Source of the DNA: Salmonella enterica subsp. arizonae
Lineage (GTDB): Bacteria > Pseudomonadota > Gammaproteobacteria > Enterobacterales > Enterobacteriaceae
Length of the DNA stretch: 64,000 nucleotides
Direction of reading: 5' to 3'
Assembly: GCF_008692845.1 (NCBI RefSeq)
Contig: NZ_VXJW01000012.1
Location: 1-64,000 of the forward strand
Part shown: one piece after another, positions 8,292 to 18,024 of the stretch
How the letters are laid out: every line of letters starts with the position of its first letter
Numbering within the stretch: the stretch's first letter is position 1
Translations under genes and position numbers: made by a program
The notes under the pieces: generated by a model
Seen by the model: only the letters and a program-made list of their open reading frames with translations
The model's database searches: none
Told to the model about the DNA's origin: nothing

Positions 8292-8735
8292 CTCCCGTTG
8301 ACGTCTGCCATATTAGCGGAAAAATCTTATACATTATGCTCATTTTGTGCAAAAGGCCGGAGACAGGTTGCCCTGACGGTAGAAACATGCGCATTAACAC
8401 GCAGATTCTTACCGATCGGATTATAGGTGCAGTATTTCTTCGGGGTTATGATGAAGTTGATAGGTCAGAAACGATAAAGCACTTGCTACTGAAAAGCATT
8501 GGATGTTAGGCCATTTTCAGGTTGATAAAAAAGGATATTGATCTTTCTTTCGCTTTTTCCAGCTCCCTGCTAACACCAACGATGCAACACACGGGTTAAT
8601 CTCAAATACGTAAACTTAAGCTGTCTGAATGTCTGGAAAAATAGCCCAGCAGAGTCGGTGGTAAACGGCAATCAGCCGGAGCGACGCGCAAATACGCCAG
8701 AAGAATGATACGACCTGAGCAGGTGTATTACGTAT
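8292..8735. other. Spacer at the boundary of accessory and core DNA
   Basis: These 444 bp separate the Rob-like regulator from rcnA. Base composition changes here from AT-rich to the balanced composition of the core genome, so this is the likely right edge of the acquired segment. No gene, tRNA or clear direct repeat is visible. Confidence 0.4.
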
Positions 8736-9575
<840 letters not shown>

Positions 9576-9612
9576 GAGAATGATTCTTAATTGTTTTATG
9601 TGACCGCCATTT

Positions 9613-9646
9613 TACTCCCCCCTAGTATAGAATACTACCCCCAGTA
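9613..9646. promoter_or_regulatory. Two RcnR operators between rcnA and rcnR
   Basis: TACTCCCCCCTAGTA (9613-9627) and TACTACCCCCAGTA (9633-9646) both fit the known RcnR recognition form TACT-(G/C tract)-AGTA. They sit in the divergent promoter region and should serve both genes. Apo-RcnR binding represses; Ni or Co binding releases it. Confidence 0.88.
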
Positions 9647-9695
9647 GCGTGGTAATGGTATAATTTTTATTCATTAATGTTAGTAAGGTGTTGCT

Positions 9696-9968
9696 ATGTC
9701 ACATACCATCCGGGACAAACAAAAGCTGAAAGCCAGGACCAGCAAGATTCAGGGACAGGTGATAGCGCTAAAAAAAATGCTGGATGAACCGCATGAATGC
9801 GCGGTAGTGTTACAGCAGATCGCTGCGATTCGCGGCGCAGTAAATGGATTAATGCGCGAGGTGATTAAAGGGCATCTGACCGAACATATCGTGCATCAGG
9901 GCGATGAAGCCAGACGTGAAGAAGATCTGGACGTAATATTAAAGGTGCTGGATTCTTATATTAAATAG
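9696..9968 (+). CDS. rcnR: Ni/Co-responsive repressor RcnR
   Basis: This 90-residue all-helical protein of the CsoR/RcnR family is nearly identical to E. coli RcnR. The metal ligands are in place: H3, C35, H60 and H64. Apo-protein binds the G/C-tract operators upstream of itself and rcnA, and nickel or cobalt binding releases it. The start is the ATG at 9696, giving [14 protein letters not shown], which keeps the N-terminal amine and H3 used in metal binding. Its stop codon lies in the left arm of a hairpin shared with the convergent yqeG. Confidence 0.97.
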   Translation: MSHTIRDKQKLKARTSKIQGQVIALKKMLDEPHECAVVLQQIAAIRGAVNGLMREVIKGHLTEHIVHQGDEARREEDLDVILKVLDSYIK

Positions 9969-9989
9969 CCGGGAGTACTATCCCGGCTA
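9966..9989. terminator. Hairpin between convergent rcnR and yqeG
   Basis: TAGCCGGGA and TCCCGGCTA form a perfect 9-bp stem with a 6-base loop. It begins in the rcnR stop codon and lies 10 bp before the yqeG end. The hairpin can serve both strands, although the U-tracts are weak. Confidence 0.7.
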
Positions 9990-9998
9990 TCTGTTACT

Positions 9999-11228
9999 TT
10001 AGCCGAAAAACATCACCGATACGCAAAGTAAACCGACTACCAATGTAATGAAATTACCCGCTGTTCGATAGGGTTTCAATGCCGGTATCAAGTACGTTGA
10101 CAACGTGGGCATAATAAATAGGATCATCGCAATAAGCGGGCCGCTAATGGCATAAATCATAGAAATGGCATTCGGGTTAATACAGCAAATAATAAACGTT
10201 ATTCCGGAAACCAGCATGATAGACAGTGCGCGATTGAACGCCCGGCTTTTTTTCACGCCGACCTGCCGTAAGGTGGTTCTTACCATTTCGGTTGCGCCCT
10301 CAATGACGCCGAAGTAGGTGCCGAGGAAAGATTTCGACATGGCTACGACGGCAACGATAATACCAGAAATAGAGAGCCAGGTCGGCGCATTGGGCATCAT
10401 CGAGAGCGCGGAAAGGATGGTAACACCCTCGTTGCGAGCGTCTTCAATGTATGACGGCGGAATGGAAAGCAGGCAGCTAAAAACAAAGAACAGCACGCTC
10501 AGGCAGATAATCAGGTAGGCGACCTTCATGATCTTTTTGCATTTACCCATGGCCTGCTCACCAAAATTTTCCCGTCTGTCGATGGCAAACGTCGAAATAA
10601 TGGGTGTATGGCTAAAAGCAAAAACCATCACTGGAATAGAAATCCATATTTGGTGCAGTGTGTGATTATCAAAAGACATTTGCCCGGTCAGTAACGAGGG
10701 TTGCCAACTTCCGGTTAAATAGAGCGAAAGAAACAAGAAGTAAGCGATAAGCGGAAAGACCAGAAAACCCATTACGCGAATAGTGGCATGTCTTCCCATT
10801 AAAAAAATCATATTCAGGATAAGTACTACGCCGAAGCTGACTAACATCCGGATGCGAATATCTATCTGAATATGCTTCGCTAATTGTTCTGTCAGGGAAT
10901 TGGTAATAGCTACAGCATAAATTAATACCACCACAAAAAACGCAATGAAATAAAGCGCGGTAATAATGCTGCCGATTTTCTTGCCGTAATAATGAGTAAC
11001 GGCGCCAGTAATTCCCTCACCTGTAGAGGTTTTTGAGGAAAGAATAAACTGACACAGCGCTTTATGCGGCCAGTATGTTAGAGGCCAGGCGACCAGCGCG
11101 GTAATAAATAGTACAATTGCGCCTGCTGATCCCAACTGAATGGGAAGGAAAAGGGTGCCTGCGCCTACAGCCGTTCCGTATAATGCAAAACTCCAGAGAG
11201 TCTCATCTTTTGACCAAATTTTAGACAT
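9999..11228 (-). CDS. yqeG: HAAAP-family amino acid permease YqeG
   Basis: This 409-residue integral membrane protein of the hydroxy/aromatic amino acid permease family (SdaC/TdcC relatives) has the same length as E. coli YqeG. The N-terminal signature FALYGTAVGAGTLFLPIQLG is the family's first helix with its unwound glycine-rich segment. About 11 helices can be counted. The substrate is not established with certainty; serine or a related amino acid is a reasonable guess from the SdaC similarity. It is monocistronic and convergent with rcnR. The upstream neighbour is a degenerate LysR-type gene. Confidence 0.93.
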   Translation of the reverse strand: MSKIWSKDETLWSFALYGTAVGAGTLFLPIQLGSAGAIVLFITALVAWPLTYWPHKALCQFILSSKTSTGEGITGAVTHYYGKKIGSIITALYFIAFFVVVLIYAVAITNSLTEQLAKHIQIDIRIRMLVSFGVVLILNMIFLMGRHATIRVMGFLVFPLIAYFLFLSLYLTGSWQPSLLTGQMSFDNHTLHQIWISIPVMVFAFSHTPIISTFAIDRRENFGEQAMGKCKKIMKVAYLIICLSVLFFVFSCLLSIPPSYIEDARNEGVTILSALSMMPNAPTWLSISGIIVAVVAMSKSFLGTYFGVIEGATEMVRTTLRQVGVKKSRAFNRALSIMLVSGITFIICCINPNAISMIYAISGPLIAMILFIMPTLSTYLIPALKPYRTAGNFITLVVGLLCVSVMFFG

Positions 11229-11373
11229 TATTTGAATTTATCAACTATAAAACACACAAAAAGAAGCGCAATTTACCATAAATGGCGCTAATTGTGGGCA
11301 TTTTAAGCAGGCGGATGCCGCGGGCTAAGGGGACAGGAACCGTTGCGAACCAGGCAAAAAAGAGCAATATCAT

Positions 11374-11896
11374 GTGGTAACGCGCTGTTGGCGTCAATTC
11401 CCGCATACCGGGTTTGAGTGCTTGATTGGAGAAAATGATGATGTCATCGACCTGCTGCAAAAGGGGCGTGCCCAGGTTGGCTTGATTGAAGCGCGTGAAG
11501 ACTATCCCACAGACATCGACGCTTATTCAAAACTGGATGGGCGTTTATGTAGCGGCCACGTATCCGCTGGCGTCACAGACGAACCTACAGTGGGAGCAAC
11601 TGCATACCTGGCGTGAGCTGTGTCTGAATACCTACCTTGAATCTAACGCCAACGTGACACGCGGCCCGGCCTGGTCGGTGCCGAATTATCTATTGCTGTT
11701 GAGCATGGCGGTTCAGTGATTAGGCTGGTGCGTGTTGCCCTGCGCGCTGGTGGAGGAGTTTACGGCGGGAAAAACGCTGACGCAACAGGATGTTCCTGGC
11801 TGGCCGAGGGCGATTGCTATTGATTTGTTGTGGAACAAAAAGTCGCCGCCCGGAACGGCAGGTAACTGGCTTCGGTATCATCTGCAGCAGAAATAA
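11374..11896 (+). pseudogene. LysR-type regulator remnant, headless and frameshifted
   Basis: Conceptual translation across two frames gives the C-terminal half of a LysR-type co-inducer domain: RQFPHTGFECLIGENDDVID (first frame, from 11374), then VYVAATYPLASQTNLQWEQL and PNYLLLLSMAVQ (second frame). An in-frame TGA (11717-11719) stands where a glycine codon would be expected, and the family sequence continues as LGWCVLPCALVEEFTAGKTL to a stop at 11894-11896. The DNA-binding domain is missing. An intact relative beside the yqeF thiolase would probably have controlled it. At least one frameshift, one nonsense change and a 5' deletion are needed, so this is an old pseudogene. Confidence 0.75.
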
Positions 11897-12018
11897 GCTG
11901 CGTCACCGTCAAATTAACTTCATTTCCTTTGTGATAAAAATCACTTTTTTTAAACAATCAAGATAACTAATTTTAACAATACTCTACTATGGCGGTGTCT
12001 TTTTGCGCTGAGGTGGGA

Positions 12019-13197
12019 ATGAAAGAGGTTGTGATAGTGGGGGCCTTACGGACACCTATCGGCTGTTTTCAAGGAACGCTGGCCCGTCATTCCGCCGTCG
12101 AACTGGGGAGTATGGTAGTCAAAGCGTTAATTGATCGCACAGGCGTGGATGTTAATGCTATCGACGAGGTCATCCTCGGTCAGGTGCTGACGGCTGGCGC
12201 CGGGCAGAATCCGGCACGCCAGTCAGCCATCAAAGGAGGGCTGCCTAATACCGTATCCGCTATTACCATTAATGACGTTTGTGGTTCCGGTTTAAAAGCG
12301 TTGCACCTGGCGACGCAGGCGATTCAGTGCGGTGAGGCGGACATTGTTATCGCGGGCGGGCAGGAGAATATGAGCCGTGCGCCGCATGTCCTAAATGACA
12401 GCCGCACTGGCGCGTTGCCTAATGCCGACAATCTGGTGGATAGCCTGGTGCATGATGGCTTATGGGATGCTTTCAACGATTATCACATTGGCGTGACGGC
12501 AGAAAACCTGGCGCGGGAATATGGCATCAGCCGTGAATTACAGGATGCCTATGCGCTCAGCTCGCAGCAAAAGGCCAGGGCTGCGATCGATACCGGACGT
12601 TTTAAAGATGAGATTGTCCCCGTCGTCACGCAACGTAACGGGCAGACCGTGATTGTCGATACTGATGAACAACCGCGGGCCGACGCCAGCGCGGAGGGGT
12701 TAGCCCTGCTGCATCCGGCGTTTGATAGTTTAGGTTCGGTGACGGCGGGTAATGCCTCCTCAATCAACGATGGCGCCGCCGCCGTGATGATGATGAGCGA
12801 GGCGAAAGCCCAGGCTCTGGGGTTGCCAGTGTTGGCGCGCATCCGCGCGTTTGCCAGCGTCGGCGTCGATCCTGCGCTGATGGGGATTGCGCCAGTATAT
12901 GCCACCCGGCGTTGTCTGGAGCGTGCAGGCTGGCAGTTGGCGGATGTCGATCTTATCGAAGCTAACGAAGCGTTTGCCGCCCAGGCGTTGTCGGTAGGAA
13001 AAATGCTGGAATGGGATGAGCGGCGGGTAAACGTTAACGGAGGCGCGATTGCGCTGGGGCATCCCATTGGCGCTTCCGGCTGTCGAATTCTGGTCTCACT
13101 GGTGCATGAAATGGTTAAACGCGACGCGCGAAAAGGCCTGGCGACGCTTTGTATAGGCGGCGGTCAGGGAGTTGCTTTAACCATTGAACGCGACTGA
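12019..13197 (+). CDS. yqeF: Acetyl-CoA acetyltransferase (thiolase) YqeF
   Basis: This is a biosynthetic-type thiolase condensing or cleaving acyl-CoA units; the 392 residues are the normal family length. Catalytic residues are at the standard positions: nucleophile C88 (NDVCGSGLKAL), H348 (ALGHPIGASG) and C378 (CIGGGQG). The start at 12019 is chosen because GAGGTGGGA lies just upstream and MKEVVIVGALRTP is the normal N-terminus; an upstream ATG at 11989 would add ten unrelated residues. The physiological role in enterics is unclear; AtoB is the main enzyme for acetoacetate degradation. The LysR-type pseudogene just upstream may be its former regulator. Confidence 0.95.
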   Translation: MKEVVIVGALRTPIGCFQGTLARHSAVELGSMVVKALIDRTGVDVNAIDEVILGQVLTAGAGQNPARQSAIKGGLPNTVSAITINDVCGSGLKALHLATQAIQCGEADIVIAGGQENMSRAPHVLNDSRTGALPNADNLVDSLVHDGLWDAFNDYHIGVTAENLAREYGISRELQDAYALSSQQKARAAIDTGRFKDEIVPVVTQRNGQTVIVDTDEQPRADASAEGLALLHPAFDSLGSVTAGNASSINDGAAAVMMMSEAKAQALGLPVLARIRAFASVGVDPALMGIAPVYATRRCLERAGWQLADVDLIEANEAFAAQALSVGKMLEWDERRVNVNGGAIALGHPIGASGCRILVSLVHEMVKRDARKGLATLCIGGGQGVALTIERD

Positions 13198-13240
13198 TCC
13201 TGCGTTAGCCATTCTTTTCCTTCTTCAGTATTCCCGTCAT

Positions 13241-13264
13241 AAAAAAGCCCTCAATCAAGAGGGC
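13241..13264 (-). terminator. Minus-strand intrinsic terminator with no assigned gene
   Basis: On the minus strand GCCCTC-TTGATT-GAGGGC is followed by six T, a canonical intrinsic terminator. In the plus direction there is no T-run, so it does not serve yqeF. No annotated minus-strand gene lies to its right before kduI, so it implies a transcript from within 13265-13450. Confidence 0.65.
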
Positions 13265-13357
13265 AAAGCCAGTTACAGAAACACATATTTCGTTGTAACG
13301 GGTATTGCAGGCGCGCCTGAGGCGTACCGCCTTTAGTTCATTTCGCAAATCACATCC

Positions 13358-13380
13358 AGCGCTAAAAAAGCGCTCATTTT
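13358..13380 (+). terminator. Hairpin in the yqeF-kduI spacer
   Basis: AGCGCT (13358-13363) and AGCGCT (13369-13374) form a 6-bp stem around AAAAA, followed by CATTTTT. It could terminate yqeF transcription. The stem is short, so strength is uncertain. Confidence 0.4.
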
Positions 13381-13542
13381 TATCAAAGCTGTATTTTATT
13401 TTGCTTGATTAATCATTTACTTAAAAGAAAAGTCATTGCTGATGTACAGCGTCTGGCGCGCATGTCTGAAAAGCAGAGAAAAGCGTAAGTTTTAGCGCCG
13501 ATCGTGATCGCTACGGCAGTTTTAAAAATAACCACTCACAAA

Positions 13543-13562
13543 AATGAAACGTTGTTTTATTT
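13543..13562. promoter_or_regulatory. KdgR operator upstream of kduI
   Basis: AATGAAACGTTGTTTTATTT matches the KdgR consensus (AATGAAAC-NTGTTTCATT type). KdgR is the IclR-family repressor relieved by 2-keto-3-deoxygluconate and controls hexuronate and pectin catabolism genes including kduI-kduD. It lies about 100 bp before the kduI start. Confidence 0.8.
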
Positions 13563-13605
13563 ATTGTTGAAAAGCTTCATCCAGACGACTATTATGCCGT
13601 TAAAT

Positions 13606-13628
13606 AAATCAAAACGTCGTTTTGATTT
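13606..13628. promoter_or_regulatory. Perfect 11-bp palindrome in the kduI leader
   Basis: AAATCAAAACG and CGTTTTGATTT form perfect arms around a single T (13617). It starts 44 bp downstream of the KdgR box and ends 35 bp before the kduI start. It resembles KdgR half-sites but with C/G at the fifth position. It may be a second KdgR site or the operator of another factor. Confidence 0.55.
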
Positions 13629-13663
13629 TTGTCGTCGCGATCGGTTTATCAATGGAGGGGAAG

Positions 13664-14500
13664 GTGGACGTAAGGCAAAGTATCCATAGCGAGCACGCTA
13701 AGACGCTGGACACCCAAGCGCTACGACGCGAGTTTTTGATAGAAAACATTTTTGTCGCTGATGAATATACGATGGTCTACAGCCATATTGACCGCATTAT
13801 TGTCGGCGGCATTATGCCCGTCAGCCATACCGTTGAAATCGGGGGGGAAGTGGGAAAACAGCTTGGCGTCTCCCGGTTACTGGACCGCCGCGAGCTGGGC
13901 GTTATTAATATTGGCGGCGCGGGCGTCATTATCGTTGACGGGCAGCGCTATGACATCGGTCATCGCGATGCTCTGTATATTGGCAAAGGGGCGAAAGAGC
14001 TGGTCTTCGCCAGCAATGAGTCGAGCAGACCGGCGAAGTTTTACTACAACTGCGCGCCAGCGCATACCGCTTATCCGACGAAAAAAGTGACGCCTGCCGA
14101 CGTTGCGCCCGTCACCTTAGGCGATAACCTCACCAGTAACCGTCGCACTATTAATAAGTACTTCGTTCCGGATGTGCTGGAAACCTGTCAGCTCAGTATG
14201 GGGCTCACCGAACTGGCGCCCGGCAATCTATGGAACACCATGCCATGTCATACCCATGAGCGCCGTATGGAAGTTTACTTCTATTTCAATATGGAAGAGG
14301 ACAGTTGCGTCTTCCATATGATGGGGCAGCCTCAGGAAACCCGTCATATTGTGATGTGTAATGAACAGGCGGTGATCTCACCAAGCTGGTCAATACATTC
14401 CGGCGTTGGCACCAAAGCCTATACGTTTATTTGGGGCATGGTGGGGGAAAACCAGGTCTTCGATGACATGGATCACGTTGCAGTAAAAGATCTGCGCTAG
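13664..14500 (+). CDS. kduI: 5-keto-4-deoxyuronate isomerase KduI
   Basis: KduI converts 5-keto-4-deoxyuronate to 2,5-diketo-3-deoxygluconate in galacturonate/pectin breakdown; it is a zinc cupin. The GTG at 13664 is preferred: it follows GGAGGGGAAG and gives exactly the 278 residues of the family ([20 protein letters not shown]). The ATG at 13652 overlaps that ribosome binding site. The metal-binding cupin motif is visible in [14 protein letters not shown], with a further histidine in SIHSGVGT. It is the first gene of kduI-kduD, 55 bp apart, controlled by the KdgR site upstream. Confidence 0.96.
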   Translation: MDVRQSIHSEHAKTLDTQALRREFLIENIFVADEYTMVYSHIDRIIVGGIMPVSHTVEIGGEVGKQLGVSRLLDRRELGVINIGGAGVIIVDGQRYDIGHRDALYIGKGAKELVFASNESSRPAKFYYNCAPAHTAYPTKKVTPADVAPVTLGDNLTSNRRTINKYFVPDVLETCQLSMGLTELAPGNLWNTMPCHTHERRMEVYFYFNMEEDSCVFHMMGQPQETRHIVMCNEQAVISPSWSIHSGVGTKAYTFIWGMVGENQVFDDMDHVAVKDLR

Positions 14501-14555
14501 TCGCGACTGGTGATAACGCCTGTCCGTGACAGGCATGACAAAATAAGGATTAACA

Positions 14556-15317
14556 ATGATTTTGAATGCATTTTCTCTTGAAGGTAAAGTCGCGGTTGTT
14601 ACAGGTTGCGATACCGGGCTGGGCCAGGGTATGGCGTTAGGGCTGGCGGAAGCGGGCTGTGACATTGTTGGAATTAACATCGTTGAGCCGACGGAAACCA
14701 TCGCGCGCGTCACCGCTCTGGGACGCCGTTTTTTAAGCCTGACGGCCGATCTGCGTCAAATTGATGGTATTCCGGCGCTACTGGAACGTGCGGTAGCGGA
14801 ATACGGTCATATTGATATTCTGGTGAATAACGCGGGCTTGATCCGTCGTGAAGATGCGATTGATTTCACGGAAAAAGACTGGGATGACGTCATGAATCTG
14901 AACATTAAGAGCGTATTCTTTATGTCTCAGGCGGCGGCAAAACATTTTATTGCTCAGGGCAACGGCGGCAAAATTATTAATATCGCCTCTATGCTCTCCT
15001 TCCAGGGCGGTATTCGCGTTCCGTCTTACACCGCGTCGAAAAGCGGCGTAATGGGAATAACGCGCCTGATGGCGAACGAGTGGGCGAAACACAATATCAA
15101 TGTGAACGCTATCGCGCCGGGCTATATGGCGACCAATAATACCCAGCAATTACGCGCAGATGAACAACGTAGCGCCGAAATTCTCGACCGTATTCCGGCT
15201 GGACGTTGGGGACTGCCGGATGATTTAATGGGCCCAGTGGTTTTCCTGGCATCCAGCGCCGCTGATTATATCAACGGCTATACCGTAGCGGTAGATGGCG
15301 GTTGGCTGGCGCGTTAA
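14556..15317 (+). CDS. kduD: 2-deoxy-D-gluconate 3-dehydrogenase KduD
   Basis: This 253-residue short-chain dehydrogenase reduces 2,5-diketo-3-deoxygluconate with NAD(P)H to 2-keto-3-deoxygluconate, the step after KduI. The cofactor loop is TGCDTGLGQG (16-25), the structural motif NNAG starts at 91, and the catalytic residues are S145, Y158 and K162 in SYTASKSG. AAGGATTAACA precedes the ATG. Second gene of the kduID operon. A strong intrinsic terminator follows at 15500, after a REP-like segment. Confidence 0.96.
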   Translation: MILNAFSLEGKVAVVTGCDTGLGQGMALGLAEAGCDIVGINIVEPTETIARVTALGRRFLSLTADLRQIDGIPALLERAVAEYGHIDILVNNAGLIRREDAIDFTEKDWDDVMNLNIKSVFFMSQAAAKHFIAQGNGGKIINIASMLSFQGGIRVPSYTASKSGVMGITRLMANEWAKHNINVNAIAPGYMATNNTQQLRADEQRSAEILDRIPAGRWGLPDDLMGPVVFLASSAADYINGYTVAVDGGWLAR

Positions 15318-15404
15318 TCCACGCAGTCCAGATGAGTTTCTGAGAAAAATCGGTTTTTTAGTTGCTAAAAACGGACGAGGTTCGAAACTGAGGATAACCG
15401 CTGC

Positions 15405-15470
15405 AATGCCTGATGACGCCTTGCTTATCAGGCCTATGCTCATGGGTGATGTTATAGGCCGCATCGGGCA
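15405..15470. repeat. REP-like palindromic segment after kduD
   Basis: GCCTGATGACGCCTTGCTTATC and AGGCCTATG, followed by TAGGCCGCATCGGGCA in the opposite sense, resemble a degenerate REP pair. It lies between the kduD stop and the terminator. Confidence 0.5.
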
Positions 15471-15499
15471 AAATGAATTCGAGTCTGTCAGCAATTTCA

Positions 15500-15522
15500 C
15501 CCTGCCTTCGGCAGGGTTTTTT
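15500..15522 (+). terminator. Intrinsic terminator of kduI-kduD
   Basis: CCCTGCC-TTC-GGCAGGG followed by six T. It has a perfect 7-bp GC-rich stem with a tight loop. Confidence 0.9.
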
Positions 15523-15660
15523 ATGATCTCATTAGCATAGTCCATATTGAGGTTTTAAATTAATCCATATGTCGTTAATTAATAGTCATAATAAATACTT
15601 TAATTCGCTGAAATATTAGTAATTTAAAAAACATATGAGAGTAGTGTTAAATTTTAAAAG

Positions 15661-15706
15661 TGTAATATCCATCACATATCGCTATAGCGTAGCCATTTAA
15701 TCCATA
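15661..15706 (+). promoter_or_regulatory. araE promoter: CRP site and AraC half-site
   Basis: TGTAATATCCATCACA (15661-15676) fits the CRP consensus with one mismatch. TAGCCATTTAATCCATA (15690-15706) is an AraC half-site of the TAGC-N7-TCCATA form. The order CRP then AraC upstream of araE is as in E. coli, so arabinose plus low glucose should activate it. Confidence 0.78.
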
Positions 15707-15787
15707 TTTATGCCGTTTCCGGCCTGACACTTGAGGGAGAGTATCCCGTAATTTCAGACTATGTCTTACTCTGTTGTGGCAGGAAAA

Positions 15788-17206
15788 ATGGTCTCTATTA
15801 ATCATGACTCTGCTTTAACGCCGCGTTCGCTTCGCGACACACGACGTATGAATATGTTTGTTTCGGTTTCTGCGGCGGTAGCGGGACTGTTATTTGGTCT
15901 GGATATTGGCGTTATCGCCGGGGCGCTGCCTTTTATTACCGACCATTTCGTGCTGACCAGTCGGTTGCAGGAGTGGGTCGTCAGCAGCATGATGCTTGGC
16001 GCGGCGATTGGCGCCTTATTTAATGGCTGGCTCTCATTCCGGCTTGGGCGTAAGTATAGCCTGATGGCCGGCGCGATTTTGTTTGTGGTCGGCTCGCTGG
16101 GATCGGCGTTTGCTTCCAGCGTGGAGGTATTGATTGGCGCCCGCGTGATACTGGGCGTAGCCGTAGGGATTGCGTCCTATACCGCGCCGCTTTATCTCTC
16201 TGAAATGGCGAGTGAAAATGTTCGCGGCAAAATGATCAGTATGTATCAATTGATGGTGACGTTGGGCATTGTGCTGGCTTTTTTATCCGATACGGCGTTC
16301 AGCTACAGCGGCAACTGGCGCGCAATGCTGGGCGTGCTGGCGCTGCCTGCGGTATTGCTAATTATTCTGGTGGTATTCCTGCCTAATAGTCCGCGCTGGC
16401 TGGCGCAAAAAGGTCGCCATATCGAAGCGGAAGAGGTGCTGCGTATGTTGCGCGATACCTCGGAAAAAGCCCGTGATGAACTCAATGAAATCCGGGAAAG
16501 TCTCAAGCTCAAACAGGGAGGGTGGTCATTATTTAAAGCTAATCGTCATGTTCGCCGCGCCGTGTTCCTCGGTATGCTGCTACAGGCAATGCAGCAGTTC
16601 ACCGGCATGAACATCATTATGTACTATGCGCCGCGCATTTTTAAAATGGCTGGCTTTACCACCACGGAACAGCAAATGATCGCCACGCTGGTGGTCGGAC
16701 TGACCTTTATGTTCGCGACTTTTATCGCCGTTTTTACGGTGGATAAAGCCGGACGCAAACCGGCGTTAAAAATCGGTTTCAGCGTAATGGCGTTAGGGAC
16801 GTTAGTGCTGGGCTACTGCCTGATGCAATTTGATAATGGTACGGCGTCAAGCGGTCTCTCCTGGCTTTCCGTTGGGATGACGATGATGTGTATCGCTGGT
16901 TACGCGATGAGCGCCGCTCCGGTGGTGTGGATTCTGTGTTCGGAAATCCAGCCGCTGAAATGTCGTGACTTTGGCATTACTTGTTCAACCACGACAAACT
17001 GGGTATCGAACATGGTAATCGGCGCGACATTCCTGACCCTGCTGGACAGCATTGGCGCGGCGGGTACGTTCTGGCTCTACACCGCGCTAAATGTCGCTTT
17101 TATCGGCATCACTTTCTGGCTGGTCCCGGAAACGAAAAACGTTACCCTGGAGCACATCGAACGCAAATTGATGGCGGGTGAGAAGCTAAAAAATATTGGT
17201 GTGTAG
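15788..17206 (+). CDS. araE: Arabinose:H+ symporter AraE
   Basis: This is a 12-helix sugar porter of the major facilitator superfamily importing L-arabinose with a proton. The start at 15788 gives 472 residues, the E. coli length, and sits behind CAGGAAAA; the ATG at 15761 would add nine residues with a poorer site. Family motifs are GRKYSLMAG after helix 2, PNSPRWLA before the central loop, and [12 protein letters not shown] at the C-terminus. It is monocistronic, with its own CRP/AraC promoter. A single REP sequence follows. Confidence 0.96.
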   Translation: MVSINHDSALTPRSLRDTRRMNMFVSVSAAVAGLLFGLDIGVIAGALPFITDHFVLTSRLQEWVVSSMMLGAAIGALFNGWLSFRLGRKYSLMAGAILFVVGSLGSAFASSVEVLIGARVILGVAVGIASYTAPLYLSEMASENVRGKMISMYQLMVTLGIVLAFLSDTAFSYSGNWRAMLGVLALPAVLLIILVVFLPNSPRWLAQKGRHIEAEEVLRMLRDTSEKARDELNEIRESLKLKQGGWSLFKANRHVRRAVFLGMLLQAMQQFTGMNIIMYYAPRIFKMAGFTTTEQQMIATLVVGLTFMFATFIAVFTVDKAGRKPALKIGFSVMALGTLVLGYCLMQFDNGTASSGLSWLSVGMTMMCIAGYAMSAAPVVWILCSEIQPLKCRDFGITCSTTTNWVSNMVIGATFLTLLDSIGAAGTFWLYTALNVAFIGITFWLVPETKNVTLEHIERKLMAGEKLKNIGV

Positions 17207-17217
17207 TTTCCCTTCAG

Positions 17218-17245
17218 TTGCCGGATACGCCTGTTATCCGGCACG
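17218..17245. repeat. REP element after araE
   Basis: TTGCCGGATACGC and GTTATCCGGCACG pair as an imperfect palindrome of the REP type commonly found after enterobacterial operons. Confidence 0.7.
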
Positions 17246-17315
17246 ATAAAAACAGACTGGAAACGGATGCGTAAGTTTGCTTCACTGCCATAATGCTTTA
17301 AAAAAGGAGAACGCA

Positions 17316-18024
17316 GTGAAAACGATCGGGCTATTGGGCGGTATGAGCTGAGAATCGACTATTCCTTATTACCGCCTCATCAATGAAGGGATTAAACAGC
17401 AACTGGGGGGCCTGCACTCGGCGAGCTTATTACTGCATAGCGTAGATTTTCACGATATAGAAATGTGTCAATGCCGCGGTGAATGGGATAAAGCGGGCAA
17501 TATCCTGGCGCAGGCCGCGCAGGGATTACAACAGGCTGGCGCAGAAGGCATTGTGTTATGTACCAATACCATGCATAAAATCGCGCGCATTATTGAATCT
17601 CGTTGTTCGCTGCCCTTTTTGCACATCGCGGATGCTACCGGGCGAGCTATCGCTCGTCAGGGGTTACGTCGCGTGGCGCTATTGGGGACTCGCTATACGA
17701 TGGAACAGGATTTTTATCGCGGGCGGCTGGAGCAACAATTTGCGATTGAGACCGTGGTGCCAGAGGCGGACGATCGGGCGCAAATCAATCAGGTGATTTT
17801 TGACGAGCTCTGCCAGGGGGGAGTTCACTGACGCGTCGCGCCACTATTATTTACGGGTTATCGAACAACTGGCGGCGCAAGGAGCGCAGGGCGTGATTTT
17901 TGGCTGTACGGAAATAGGACTGTTGGTGCCCCAGGCGCAAAGTGCGCTACCGGTTTTTGATACTACGGCAATTCATGCCGCAGATGCCGTGACATTTATG
18001 CTTTCGTCATCGGCCCCAGAATAG
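17316..18024 (+). pseudogene. ygeA: Amino acid racemase ygeA, disrupted twice
   Basis: The frame opens at GTG 17316 as MKTIGLLGGMS and meets TGA at 17349-17351 where the Asp/Glu racemase family has tryptophan (GGMSWES). The homologous sequence continues without interruption through [14 protein letters not shown], containing the first catalytic cysteine, to a six-G run at 17816-17821. One G too many shifts the frame there, and the family sequence resumes as [20 protein letters not shown] and FGCTEIGLL, with the second catalytic cysteine. Intact E. coli YgeA is a 230-residue broad-spectrum racemase. Two independent lesions make it non-functional here. The end overlaps the convergent lysR. Confidence 0.9.

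Noticed and set aside
11245..11460. 71-codon minus-strand frame between yqeG and the LysR remnant
   Set aside because: It overlaps the LysR-type remnant on the opposite strand and shows no protein features of its own.
12549..13067. 172-codon antisense frame in yqeF
   Set aside because: It is a GC-codon shadow of the thiolase with no supporting start signal.
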